The position numbers and the translations under genes were made by a program. From Robertkochia solimangrovi (lineage in GTDB: Bacteria > Bacteroidota > Bacteroidia > Flavobacteriales > Flavobacteriaceae), in NCBI RefSeq assembly GCF_007279655.1, contig NZ_QKWN01000010.1, forward strand, positions 169,717 to 233,716: a stretch of DNA of 64,000 nt, in the 5' to 3' direction. Positions 16,986-29,323 of the stretch are shown one piece after another. The first letter of the stretch is position 1; each line of letters begins with the position of its first letter. A model generated the notes under the pieces. That model ran no database searches and was not told where the DNA came from. It saw only the letters and a program-made list of their open reading frames with translations.

Positions 16986-19136
16986 ATGTGCAGGTATATT
17001 TACATATTCATTCTATTGATCACTTTTCCGTCGGTGGCTCAGGAACGAAAATTTCCGTTTCAGGATCCATCAATTGCAATAGAGGAGCGCATCAATAACC
17101 TGTTATCCCTGATGACCCTCGATGAAAAGGTGGCTGCCTTAAGTACCGATCCTTCAGTTCCAAGATTAGGAGTAACCGGCACAAAACATGTGGAAGGCCT
17201 TCATGGACTTGCACTTGGTGGACCTGCACAATGGGGAGGGAAAAATAAAGATCCGCTTCCGACCACCACCTTCCCTCAGGCTTATGGTCTTGGAGAAACC
17301 TGGGATCGGGAGCTCCTCCAACAAGTGGCTGCTATCGAAGGTATTGAAACACGATTTGCTTTTCAAAAATATGGAAGAGGCGGCTTAGTGGTACGTGCAC
17401 CTAATGCTGATCTGGGAAGAGATCCGAGATGGGGCCGTACCGAGGAATGCTACGGGGAAGACCCTTTCCTCACCGGTTCTCTGACGGTTGCTTTCATCAA
17501 AGGCCTGCAGGGAGACGATCCGTTTTACTGGCAAACCGCTGCACTTATGAAGCATTTTCTTGCCAATAGCAATGAAGATGGTCGCACCTATACTTCTTCA
17601 GATTTCAATGAACGCTTATGGCACGAATACTATGCGGCTCCTTTCCGTATGGGCATCCTCGAAGGAGGTTCGAGAGCTTATATGGCTGCTTATAATAAGG
17701 TAAATGGTATACCGGCAATGGTACACCCCATGCTTAAAGAGATCACGGTTGAGCAATGGGGACAGAACGGAATCATCTGTACCGATGGAGGAGCTTATCG
17801 ACTGTTGATCTCCGATCATCACTATTACCCTGACAAATATTTAGGAGCTGCGGCTACGATTAAAGCAGGTATCAATCAATTTCTTGATGACCACACTGAA
17901 GGAATCTACGGCGCTATTGCGAACGGGTATTTGACCGAAAAAGATATTGACGACGTATTGAAAGGTGTTTACAGGGTTATGATCCATCTGGGAATGCTTG
18001 ATCCCGCTGATAATAATCCGTATGCAACGATCGGTAAACAGGGAGAAACCGATCTCTGGGAAACTGAGATGCACAAAAAAACCGCATTACTGGCTTCTCA
18101 AAAATCGATCGTTCTTCTGAAGAATGATCCTCAGAATTCGCTCCTCCCGCTGCAAAAGGAAAAAATTAAATCCATTGCCATCATCGGTAAAAGAGCAGAT
18201 AATGTTTTAGAAGACTGGTATAGTGGAACTCCACCCTATATGATATCTCCTTTGGAAGGTATAAAAAATCAAGCCGGAGCAAAAATTAAAGTCACCTATG
18301 TTCCGTACAATGCCGATGGCAAAGCGGTTGCAGCCGCCAGGAATGCGGATGTCGCTATTGTTATCACCGGAAACCATCCGACTTGCGATGCAGGATGGGC
18401 GGATTGTCCGTTACCGGATGAAGGTAAAGAATCGGTAGACCGTCAATCACTGGACCTGCCTGAAGAAAACCTCATAAAACTGATATCAAAAGCCAATCCC
18501 AATACCGTTGTGGTACTTATCTCCAGCTTTCCTTATTCGATAAACTGGACTGCTGATCACATCCCAGCCATCCTTCATATGGCTAACAACGGACAGGAAA
18601 CCGGTAATGCGCTGGCCTCCGTACTTTTCGGCACATACAACCCAGCCGGAAGACTCACTCAAACCTGGGTGAGATCGATCACGGATCTGCCAGACCTCAT
18701 GGATTATGACATCACCCACGGAAGGACATACAGGTACTTTAAAGGTGACCCCTTGTTCGCTTTCGGACATGGACTGAGTTACACCTCGTTTGCATACACC
18801 ACAGCTGAACTCATTAAGACACGATACAAGGCTGATGAGGACATCGAACTAACTGTAAAAATCACCAATACAGGAGATCGCGATGGTGAAGAAGTTATCC
18901 AGCTCTACGCATCTTTTCCCGAATCATCAGTCGTTCGTCCGTTAAAACAATTGATCGCTTTCGACCGAACCCATATTGAAAAGGGGAGCTCCCGATCCGT
19001 CACACTGAAAATACCGGCAAAAAGACTGGCCTTCTGGGATGGTAAGCGATTTAAAGTAGAAAAAGGTAAGGTTTTATTATCCCTCGGACCGGCTTCCGAT
19101 AAATTATTACAAACACTTCAAATAACTATAATCTAA
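16986..19136 (+). CDS. GH3 glycoside hydrolase (beta-glucosidase/beta-xylosidase type), secreted
   Basis: 716 residues with a cleavable signal peptide (about 1-19, ending SVAQ). Parts: GH3 N-terminal TIM barrel (about 25-345), C-terminal alpha/beta sandwich (about 370-590) and fibronectin-III-like domain (about 620-710). The nucleophile is D267 in CTDGGAY; the NADLGRDPRWGRTEECYGEDP and KHFLANS segments are classical for GH3. This shape suits exo-beta-glucosidases and beta-xylosidases of bacterial PULs. Its immediate neighbour is a second, quite different GH3, so the two probably divide substrates, for example different oligosaccharide lengths or linkages. Confidence 0.88.
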   Translation: MCRYIYIFILLITFPSVAQERKFPFQDPSIAIEERINNLLSLMTLDEKVAALSTDPSVPRLGVTGTKHVEGLHGLALGGPAQWGGKNKDPLPTTTFPQAYGLGETWDRELLQQVAAIEGIETRFAFQKYGRGGLVVRAPNADLGRDPRWGRTEECYGEDPFLTGSLTVAFIKGLQGDDPFYWQTAALMKHFLANSNEDGRTYTSSDFNERLWHEYYAAPFRMGILEGGSRAYMAAYNKVNGIPAMVHPMLKEITVEQWGQNGIICTDGGAYRLLISDHHYYPDKYLGAAATIKAGINQFLDDHTEGIYGAIANGYLTEKDIDDVLKGVYRVMIHLGMLDPADNNPYATIGKQGETDLWETEMHKKTALLASQKSIVLLKNDPQNSLLPLQKEKIKSIAIIGKRADNVLEDWYSGTPPYMISPLEGIKNQAGAKIKVTYVPYNADGKAVAAARNADVAIVITGNHPTCDAGWADCPLPDEGKESVDRQSLDLPEENLIKLISKANPNTVVVLISSFPYSINWTADHIPAILHMANNGQETGNALASVLFGTYNPAGRLTQTWVRSITDLPDLMDYDITHGRTYRYFKGDPLFAFGHGLSYTSFAYTTAELIKTRYKADEDIELTVKITNTGDRDGEEVIQLYASFPESSVVRPLKQLIAFDRTHIEKGSSRSVTLKIPAKRLAFWDGKRFKVEKGKVLLSLGPASDKLLQTLQITII

Positions 19137-19141
19137 CGAAC

Positions 19142-21370
19142 ATGAAAAGAAATGTATTACTAATAACAGGCCTCACTGCCTTGCTTCCAATACTGAATTC
19201 CTGTAAGGAAGATGGAAAGCAACCGATCGCTGAAGTAGTTTCTCAGGAGATAAAGATCCAACCCACCGAATTTTCAACCAAATATGATGCTGAGATCGAT
19301 AAGATCATCGCGCAAATGACACCGGAAGAAAAGATTGGAATGTTACACGGAAACAGCATGTTCACCACAACCGGTGTTGAAAGACTCCATATTCCGGAAT
19401 TAAAAATGGGCGACGGACCATTGGGTGTTCGGGAAGAATTGGAAAGAGATACCTGGACACCGCTGGGACTGGATAATGATTTTGCGACTTTCTTCCCTGC
19501 CGGCGGTGGTTTATCGGCAACCTGGAATCCGGAGATGGCAGCACTTTTCGGTAAGAGTATCGGTGCAGAAGCCCGAGCAAGAGGAAAAGATATTCTTCTT
19601 GCCCCTGCCATCAATATCATCAGAACCCCTGTTGGTGGAAGAACCTTTGAGTATTTTTCTGAGGATCCTTTCCTGAATGCTATGATCGCTGTTCCATACA
19701 CCACGGGAGTTCAGAGTCAGGATGTAGGTGTTTGTATCAAACATTATGCGGTGAATAATCAGGAGACCAATCGCGGAACAGTTGATGTTTTACTGGATGA
19801 ACGTACGTTACGGGAAATTTATCTTCCCGCTTTCAAAGCTACCATAGATGCCGGAGCCTATTCGGTTATGGGAGCCTATAACAAGCTCAGAGGTCATTAC
19901 CTGTGCGAAAATGAATATATGTTACAGGATATTCTTAAAGGTGAATGGGGTTTTAAAGGAATTGTTATCAGCGACTGGGCTGCGGTTCACAGCTCTGTAA
20001 AATCTGTTGAAAATGGCCTGGATATCGAAATGGGTTCAAACCTTGCTTTCGATGATTTCTATCTGGCGAATCCACTACTCGATTCACTCAAAGCAGGTAA
20101 GATCGATGAAAAAACTATCGACGGAAGTGTCAAACGAATCATGCGTGTTATGTTCAACTTAAAGCGTATGGGAGATACCCTTTCGCGTAAAAAAGGTGGA
20201 CTGAATACACCGGAACATATCGAAAATGCCTATAAGATCGCTTCAGAATCCATCGTACTTTTAAAAAACACCGAAAATCTGTTACCCCTCAGCACCGACA
20301 ACCTCCAAAGTATTGCGGTGATCGGAGATAACGCTGAACGAAAGTTCGCTTCAGGTGGATTCGGAGCAGGTGTTAAAACAAAATCGGAAGTTTCCGCGAT
20401 GGAAGGATTAAAGAACAGACTTCCTGAAAATATTACTATCAATTATGCACAGGGTTATAAAGAAAGTTATGATGATAACCAGACCAACATGAGCTATGGA
20501 AGAAAATTAAGTTACGAAGCTGATGAAGCGATGATCGCCGAAGCGGTTGAGGCTGCCACTAAATCAGATGTTGCAGTGATCTTTGCCGGTTCTAACCGCT
20601 CTGTAGAATCAGAGGCTGCTGACAGAGAGACGTTGCAATTACCATTCGGTCAGGAAAAATTGATCGCAGCCGTAAAAAATGCGAATCCTAAAACCATTGT
20701 AGTGATCATTGCTGGCGGTCCTTTTGATCTTCGTAAAGTCGAACAATCAACCTCTGCATTGATCTGGTCCTGGTTCAATGGATCCGAAGGAGGAAATGCT
20801 CTGGCTGATGTAATTCTTGGAAATATAAATCCTTCTGGCAAATTGCCATGGACACTGCCTAAAGAATTAAAAGACTCACCTGCTCATGCCACTAATAGTT
20901 TTCCAGGTGATGAATCGGTAACTTACAAAGAAGGTATCCTCGTTGGATACCGATGGTTTGACACCCAAAAAATCGAACCTTTATATCCTTTCGGATACGG
21001 ACTTTCCTATACCGATTTTCAGTACAATCAGGTAAACACGGATATGGACACTTATGACAAAAATGCCACTATCCATGTTAATGTAAAGATCAGTAACAGT
21101 GGAAGTATAGACGGAAAAGAAACCGTTCAACTCTATGTTTCTCAACCGGGATCAAACGTTGATAAAGCATTTCAGGAGCTAAAAGCTTTCAATAAAGTTG
21201 CTATAAAGGCGGGTGAGACCCTGAATGTACCGTTAAGCTTCAAAGCCAGTGACCTCGCTTATTATGATGAATCGAAATCAGCATGGGTGGTCGAACCAGG
21301 TACCTACACCCTAAGAATCGGATCTTCATCCAGAGATATACGCGGCGAACAAACCATAAGCATTAAATAA
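19142..21370 (+). CDS. GH3 beta-glucosidase-type lipoprotein
   Basis: 742 residues. Lipobox I-L-N-S-C puts the lipid Cys at about residue 21. The mature part opens with the usual GH3 phrase (I-x-QMTPEEKIGMLHG). The nucleophile is D278 in VISDWAAV, and the sugar-binding KHYAVNNQETNR loop is intact. The C-terminal alpha/beta sandwich and fibronectin-III-like domain (about 640-735) are complete. Expected activity is exo-beta-glucosidase, periplasm-facing or surface-anchored. It follows the first GH3 by 5 bases and precedes the AraC regulator by 6. Confidence 0.9.
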   Translation: MKRNVLLITGLTALLPILNSCKEDGKQPIAEVVSQEIKIQPTEFSTKYDAEIDKIIAQMTPEEKIGMLHGNSMFTTTGVERLHIPELKMGDGPLGVREELERDTWTPLGLDNDFATFFPAGGGLSATWNPEMAALFGKSIGAEARARGKDILLAPAINIIRTPVGGRTFEYFSEDPFLNAMIAVPYTTGVQSQDVGVCIKHYAVNNQETNRGTVDVLLDERTLREIYLPAFKATIDAGAYSVMGAYNKLRGHYLCENEYMLQDILKGEWGFKGIVISDWAAVHSSVKSVENGLDIEMGSNLAFDDFYLANPLLDSLKAGKIDEKTIDGSVKRIMRVMFNLKRMGDTLSRKKGGLNTPEHIENAYKIASESIVLLKNTENLLPLSTDNLQSIAVIGDNAERKFASGGFGAGVKTKSEVSAMEGLKNRLPENITINYAQGYKESYDDNQTNMSYGRKLSYEADEAMIAEAVEAATKSDVAVIFAGSNRSVESEAADRETLQLPFGQEKLIAAVKNANPKTIVVIIAGGPFDLRKVEQSTSALIWSWFNGSEGGNALADVILGNINPSGKLPWTLPKELKDSPAHATNSFPGDESVTYKEGILVGYRWFDTQKIEPLYPFGYGLSYTDFQYNQVNTDMDTYDKNATIHVNVKISNSGSIDGKETVQLYVSQPGSNVDKAFQELKAFNKVAIKAGETLNVPLSFKASDLAYYDESKSAWVVEPGTYTLRIGSSSRDIRGEQTISIK

Positions 21371-21376
21371 TTTACC

Positions 21377-22255
21377 ATGAAATTACACTTTTTAGATCGG
21401 AGTGATCTCCTTAATAAATCAGTTACGGTACATCATAATTGCTATTCAAATTTTTTAAAGGTTTGGCATTATCATGAACAACTGGAACTCGTATATATTC
21501 TAAAAAGTACCGGAACAAGGTTTGTGGGAGATAATATTGAAAAATTTCAGGAAGGAGAGATCATTCTCCTCGGTAGAAATGTACCCCATATGTGGTTAAA
21601 TGATAAGATCTATTTTAAGGAAGATTCGAAATTAAAAGCAGAAGCCATCGCTGTCCATTTCCGTGAAGAATTTCTTGGGGAAGATTTTTTCCATACTCCC
21701 GAAATGAAACCGCTACGGCAATTGCTGGATCGTGCCAGAAGAGGTTTACGTTTTAACGGGAATCTGGATCGAATACGGTCAGAAATCGTGCTTTTGAATG
21801 ATATGGATGATTTCAATCGGGTGATCAAAACACTGGAGATTCTTAACCTTCTCGCGCAGGAAGACGATGTCATCGAACTATCCAGTACTGGTTTTCTAAG
21901 TTCTTTTATGAAGACTGAGAATGAAGTATTAAGCCGGGTTTATTCTTATATGTTCAAAAATTTTAAAAATCCAATATCACTGAATGAAATGGCTGAAGTC
22001 GCGCATATGAACCCTTCCGCATTCAGTAGATATTTCAAGAAAATGAGTCGCAAGACCTTTTCCAGGTATCTGAATGAAATTCGAATAGGATATGCCTGTA
22101 AGCTCTTACTCGAACAACGTTATAATATTACAGACATATGCTATGAATCAGGGTTTAACAACCTTTCAAACTTTAACAGACAATTTAAATCGATAACCAG
22201 CCATTCCCCAACGGAGTATATCAAAGATTATACGCAGGTAAAACAACTCAGTTAA
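21377..22255 (+). CDS. AraC-family transcriptional regulator
   Basis: 292 residues: an N-terminal cupin-like sensor domain (about 10-110; WHYHEQLELVYILKSTGTRFVGD) and a C-terminal pair of helix-turn-helix motifs (about 190-285; ISLNEMAEVAHMNPSAFSRYF and ITDICYESGFNNLSNFNRQFK). It lies inside the operon, 6 bases after GH3 and 3 bases before fuconate dehydratase. It is the only transcription factor seen in the PUL: no hybrid two-component sensor, SusR or sigma/anti-sigma pair is present. Inference: it senses a cytoplasmic sugar or intermediate, possibly from the fucose pathway, and controls its own operon. Confidence 0.93.
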   Translation: MKLHFLDRSDLLNKSVTVHHNCYSNFLKVWHYHEQLELVYILKSTGTRFVGDNIEKFQEGEIILLGRNVPHMWLNDKIYFKEDSKLKAEAIAVHFREEFLGEDFFHTPEMKPLRQLLDRARRGLRFNGNLDRIRSEIVLLNDMDDFNRVIKTLEILNLLAQEDDVIELSSTGFLSSFMKTENEVLSRVYSYMFKNFKNPISLNEMAEVAHMNPSAFSRYFKKMSRKTFSRYLNEIRIGYACKLLLEQRYNITDICYESGFNNLSNFNRQFKSITSHSPTEYIKDYTQVKQLS

Positions 22256-22258
22256 CTT

Positions 22259-23599
22259 ATGAACCACAAGATCAAAATAACGGATATTGAGGTTAAGGAT
22301 GTAAGATTCCCTACCAGTAAATACCTCATCGGATCGGATGCCATGAACCCTGATCCCGACTATTCAGCAGCTTACGTCATCTTAAAAACAAATCACCCAG
22401 CTAAACTTGAAGGACATGGTTTGACCTTTACCATCGGTAGAGGTAATGAACTCTGTGTTAAAGCGATTGAATCACTTTCCTACCTCATTAAAGGAAAAGA
22501 ACTGGAAAGCTTCACTCAGGACATGGGAGCTTTCTGGCGTATGATAACAGGTGATAGTCAGTTTCGTTGGCTGGGACCTGACAAGGGTATTATCCATTTG
22601 GCTACCGGCGCCCTGGTCAATGCCGTGTGGGATCTCTATGCTAAAGCAGAAGGTAAACCCTTATGGCGTCTGATCTCAGATATGAGCCCTGAAGAATTTC
22701 TGAGTTGCATCGATTTCAAATATATCAACGATGCGGTCTCTCCGGAGGAAGCCTTAACGATGCTCAAAGCGATGGAAGCCGGGAAAAACGAAAGGATCAC
22801 TATTCTGGAAAACGAAGGGTATGCCGGTTATACCACCTCAGCAGGATGGTTGGGATATACTGATGATAAGATCAGAAAATTATGTAAAGAAGCCGTACAA
22901 GACGGTTGGAAACATATAAAAATGAAAGTTGGCTCAGACCTCGGGGATGATGTTAGGCGTGCCGCAATAATACGCGAAGAGATCGGAATGGATCTGAAAC
23001 TCATGATGGATGCCAATCAAAAATGGGATGTTGAAGAAGCGATCGAAAATATGAAAGTTCTTTCGCAGTTCCAACCCTGGTGGATCGAAGAACCTACCAG
23101 CCCGGATGATATCCTGGGGCATGCCCGGATCGCAAAGGAAATTACTCCAGTAGTAGTGGCCACCGGTGAACATTGCCAAAACCGTATTATCTTTAAGCAA
23201 CTGTTCCAGAGCAATGGTCTCGGCATCTGCCAGATCGATAGTTGTCGTGTTGGCGGTGTCAATGAGGTACTCGCAATCTTACTGATGGCCCGTAAATTCA
23301 ACATCCCGGTTTGTCCTCATGCCGGGGGTGTCGGACTTTGTGAATATGTTCAACACCTATCGATGATTGATTTTGTAGCTATCAGCGGTTCAAAAGAAGG
23401 CAGGGTAATCGAATATGTAGATCATCTGCACGAACATTTTATCGAACCGGTCGTGATACGAAATGGTGCTTACATGCCCCCGAAATTACCCGGATACAGC
23501 ATAACCATGAAACCGGAATCCTTAAATGAGTATAGTTTTCCGGATGGAGCTTACTGGAAGAACGAAATGGATGAAAACACTAAAAAAATGTCCGTATAA
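22259..23599 (+). CDS. fucD: L-fuconate dehydratase (enolase superfamily)
   Basis: 446 residues, close to known L-fuconate dehydratases (about 440). The opening DVRFPTS followed by GSDAMNPDPDYSAAYV is characteristic of this family (and of human ENOSF1). Active-site residues visible: K221 and K223 of the KMK motif, metal ligands D251, E277 or E278, and E304, and H354 in CPHAGG. The reaction is L-fuconate to 2-keto-3-deoxy-L-fuconate plus water, in the cytoplasm. The stop codon shares a base with the next ATG (TAATG), so translation is coupled to the following dehydrogenase. Confidence 0.93.
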   Translation: MNHKIKITDIEVKDVRFPTSKYLIGSDAMNPDPDYSAAYVILKTNHPAKLEGHGLTFTIGRGNELCVKAIESLSYLIKGKELESFTQDMGAFWRMITGDSQFRWLGPDKGIIHLATGALVNAVWDLYAKAEGKPLWRLISDMSPEEFLSCIDFKYINDAVSPEEALTMLKAMEAGKNERITILENEGYAGYTTSAGWLGYTDDKIRKLCKEAVQDGWKHIKMKVGSDLGDDVRRAAIIREEIGMDLKLMMDANQKWDVEEAIENMKVLSQFQPWWIEEPTSPDDILGHARIAKEITPVVVATGEHCQNRIIFKQLFQSNGLGICQIDSCRVGGVNEVLAILLMARKFNIPVCPHAGGVGLCEYVQHLSMIDFVAISGSKEGRVIEYVDHLHEHFIEPVVIRNGAYMPPKLPGYSITMKPESLNEYSFPDGAYWKNEMDENTKKMSV

Positions 23600-24384
23600 T
23601 GGGGAAGCCTAAATTTAGTCTTGAAAATAAAACTGCGATCGTAACTGGCGGCGCCAGTGGCATCGGAGAGGCGATATCATTGAATTTCGCCAGACAGGGT
23701 GCACGCGTGATCATTTTGGAACGAAATCGTGAAGCAGGCAAGAAGATCATGGCTCAGGCCGATTCTGAAGGACTGAACATTCAGCTTGAACTGTGTGATG
23801 TATCCGACAGTGAACAGGTGAACGAAGTGATCGCAGATATTGCAAACGATTACCGTATCGATATCCTCGTTAATAATGCCGGGATCGCGCATGTAGGAAA
23901 TGTGGAAAACACCACTCCAGAAGATTTGGATAAACTTTATAATGTAAATATCAAGGGCGTGTATAATTGTCTCTATGCGGTAATCCCTTATATGAGATCA
24001 CGGAATTACGGCGTGGTGATCAACATGGCCTCCATAGCATCAACGGTTGCTGTAGCAGACCGTTTTGCCTACTCCATGACCAAAGGTGCCGTTCTGGCGA
24101 TGACCTATTCCATCGCCAAGGATTATATCGGTGATGGTATTCGGTGTAATGCCATATCCCCGGCCAGGATCCATACGCCTTTCGTAGACGGATTTATAAA
24201 AGCTAACTATCCGGGTAAGGAAAAAGAAATGTTCAAAAAGCTTGCAGCTACACAGCCGATCGGACGCATGGGTATGCCTCAGGAAGTTGCCGATCTGGCA
24301 CTCTTTCTGGCTTCAGATGAAGCCTCCTTCATCACTGGAACGGAATTTCCCATCGATGGCGGATTTATTAAATTAAACGGTTAA
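23599..24384 (+). CDS. SDR-family dehydrogenase, probable 2-keto-3-deoxy-L-fuconate dehydrogenase
   Basis: 261 residues, classical short-chain dehydrogenase. The nucleotide-binding TGGASGIGEA is at about 15-24, NNAG at about 93-96, and the catalytic Y-x3-K as YSMTK at about 157-161. Position between fuconate dehydratase and an FAH-type hydrolase fits the step from 2-keto-3-deoxy-L-fuconate to 2,4-diketo-3-deoxy-L-fuconate. SDR sequences alone do not fix the substrate, so the assignment is by context. A second SDR at 28513 covers the other oxidation in the route. Confidence 0.82.
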   Translation: MGKPKFSLENKTAIVTGGASGIGEAISLNFARQGARVIILERNREAGKKIMAQADSEGLNIQLELCDVSDSEQVNEVIADIANDYRIDILVNNAGIAHVGNVENTTPEDLDKLYNVNIKGVYNCLYAVIPYMRSRNYGVVINMASIASTVAVADRFAYSMTKGAVLAMTYSIAKDYIGDGIRCNAISPARIHTPFVDGFIKANYPGKEKEMFKKLAATQPIGRMGMPQEVADLALFLASDEASFITGTEFPIDGGFIKLNG

Positions 24385-24396
24385 AAAATACAATAA

Positions 24397-25254
24397 ATGA
24401 AACTCATACGATTCGGAAATCCCGAAAACGAAAAACCCGGTTTACAGCTGGAAAACGGTAAAAGAATAGATGTCAGTACATTCACTTCAGATTACGATGA
24501 ACAGTTCTTTGCTGCTGACGGAATTAAAAAATTGAAAAATTGGTTGACCGAAAACCTTACATCCTGTCCTGAAATACCTGAAAACACCCGACTGGGATGT
24601 CCGGTGAAAAGACCATCCAAATTAATCTGTGTAGGTCTTAACTATGCCAAACATGCTGAAGAAAGCGGAATGGCCATACCAAAAGAACCCGTGCTTTTCT
24701 TTAAAGCCACCTCTGCTATTGTCGGCCCCGATGATGACCTGATCATTCCTAAAGGAAGTACCAAAACTGACTGGGAGGTGGAATTGGCGATCGTTATCGG
24801 AAAAAAAGCCAGCTATATAAATGAAGAAGAGGCATTAGATCATATAGCGGGCTATGTATTGCATAATGATTATAGTGAACGTGCCTTTCAATTGGAACGG
24901 GAAGGACAATGGGTTAAAGGTAAAAGTTGTGATACGTTTGCACCGATAGGGCCTTTTATGGCAACCAGCGAGGAAATTCCCAACCCGAACAATCTGGAAC
25001 TATGGCTAAAATTGAACGGGGAGATTAAACAAAAAAGCAACACCTCAGATTTTGTCTTTAATGTACAGGAAGTTGTTAGCTACATCAGTCAGTTCATGAC
25101 CCTCCTACCGGGAGATATCATCTCTACAGGAACACCTTTTGGAGTGGGAATGGGACTTAAACCTCAACGTTATCTGGTTTCAGGTGACGTGGTTGAACTC
25201 GGTATTGAAGGACTGGGAGAATCCCGTCAAAAAGTAAGAGCCTACGGAGAATGA
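24397..25254 (+). CDS. Fumarylacetoacetate-hydrolase-family enzyme, probable 2,4-diketo-3-deoxy-L-fuconate hydrolase
   Basis: 285 residues: a short N-terminal FAH-associated domain (about 1-65) and the FAH fold (about 75-285). LICVGLNYAKHAEE and the metal-binding DWEVELA (E-x-E) with a later D in HNDYSER are intact. The final step of the oxidative fucose route splits the diketo acid into pyruvate and L-lactate, and FAH enzymes do this in known pathways. It starts 12 bases after the SDR, and its end overlaps the lactonase start by 4 bases (ATGA). A 2-keto-3-deoxy-sugar-acid activity of another kind remains possible. Confidence 0.85.
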   Translation: MKLIRFGNPENEKPGLQLENGKRIDVSTFTSDYDEQFFAADGIKKLKNWLTENLTSCPEIPENTRLGCPVKRPSKLICVGLNYAKHAEESGMAIPKEPVLFFKATSAIVGPDDDLIIPKGSTKTDWEVELAIVIGKKASYINEEEALDHIAGYVLHNDYSERAFQLEREGQWVKGKSCDTFAPIGPFMATSEEIPNPNNLELWLKLNGEIKQKSNTSDFVFNVQEVVSYISQFMTLLPGDIISTGTPFGVGMGLKPQRYLVSGDVVELGIEGLGESRQKVRAYGE

Positions 25255-26078
25255 TCATTGACGCCCATCAGCATTTCTGGAACTATGATCCTATCCGGGA
25301 TTCCTGGATCGATGATTCTATGTCGGTATTACGTCAGGACTTCTCTCCGGAAGCTGCCCGGAAACTTTTGCGTGCAAAGGGTATCTCCGGTTGTGTAGCC
25401 ATACAGGCAGATCAATCGGAAGAAGAAACGCGTTTCCTGCTGACTCAGGCAGAACGATACGATGTGATCAAAGGAGTTGTTGGATGGGTTGATCTGCGAG
25501 GCTCCAAGGTGGAAGAACGTCTGGAATATTACAAGATGAATTCATTTTTTTGTGGCGTACGCCATATAGTACAGGCAGAACCTGTCGGATTCATGGAGGA
25601 TAAAAATTTCAGGAACGGAATCTCTAAACTTCAGGATCTCCAACTCACGTATGATATTTTGATCTATCCTCAACAATTAACAGAAACACTCTCGCTGGTA
25701 AGAGCCTTCCCCGAGCTAAAATTCGTCATAGACCATATCGCAAAACCCGATATTAAAAATATTCAGATCACTGATTGGAAACAGGCAATCAAGGAAATCG
25801 CTGGTTTTGATAATGTTTACTGTAAAATCTCGGGAATGGTTACGGAAGCTGGAGATGATCTCAGAGAAACCGTATTCTCCCCTTATCTCGATGTCGTGAC
25901 AGAAGCCTTTGGATGTTCCCGGCTTATGTTTGGCTCCGATTGGCCGGTATGTCTTTTAAAAACAGATTATAATCACGTTTTCGAATTAATCGATAACTAC
26001 TACACTGACTTCTCTCAATTTGAACGAGCACAGATCTTCGGGCAGAATGCTATTGAATTCTATGATCTTTCAGTATGA
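25251..26078 (+). CDS. Amidohydrolase-superfamily lactonase, probable L-fuconolactonase
   Basis: 275 residues. The N-terminal D-A-H-Q-H-F-W carries the H-x-H metal motif (residues 5-7). Further metal and active-site residues lie in VIDHIAKP (about 161-168) and FGSDWPVC (about 223-230). This is the COG3618 pattern of sugar lactonases. Reaction: L-fucono-lactone to L-fuconate. The ATGA overlap with the upstream FAH gene indicates translational coupling. A 71-base spacer separates it from GH95. Confidence 0.87.
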   Translation: MIIDAHQHFWNYDPIRDSWIDDSMSVLRQDFSPEAARKLLRAKGISGCVAIQADQSEEETRFLLTQAERYDVIKGVVGWVDLRGSKVEERLEYYKMNSFFCGVRHIVQAEPVGFMEDKNFRNGISKLQDLQLTYDILIYPQQLTETLSLVRAFPELKFVIDHIAKPDIKNIQITDWKQAIKEIAGFDNVYCKISGMVTEAGDDLRETVFSPYLDVVTEAFGCSRLMFGSDWPVCLLKTDYNHVFELIDNYYTDFSQFERAQIFGQNAIEFYDLSV

Positions 26079-26149
26079 GAAATCATAAAAAAACCTTGAA
26101 ATGTAGTTCGACATTCGACCTGACCGATTTAAAACATTGAATTATTTCT

Positions 26150-29295
<3,146 letters not shown>

Positions 29296-29323
29296 TCAAA
29301 ACACCAAACTACAAACGAACACT

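Noticed and set aside
19243..19704. 153-codon antisense ORF inside GH3
   Set aside because: Shadow of the conserved GH3 barrel; Ser/Pro-rich translation without motifs.
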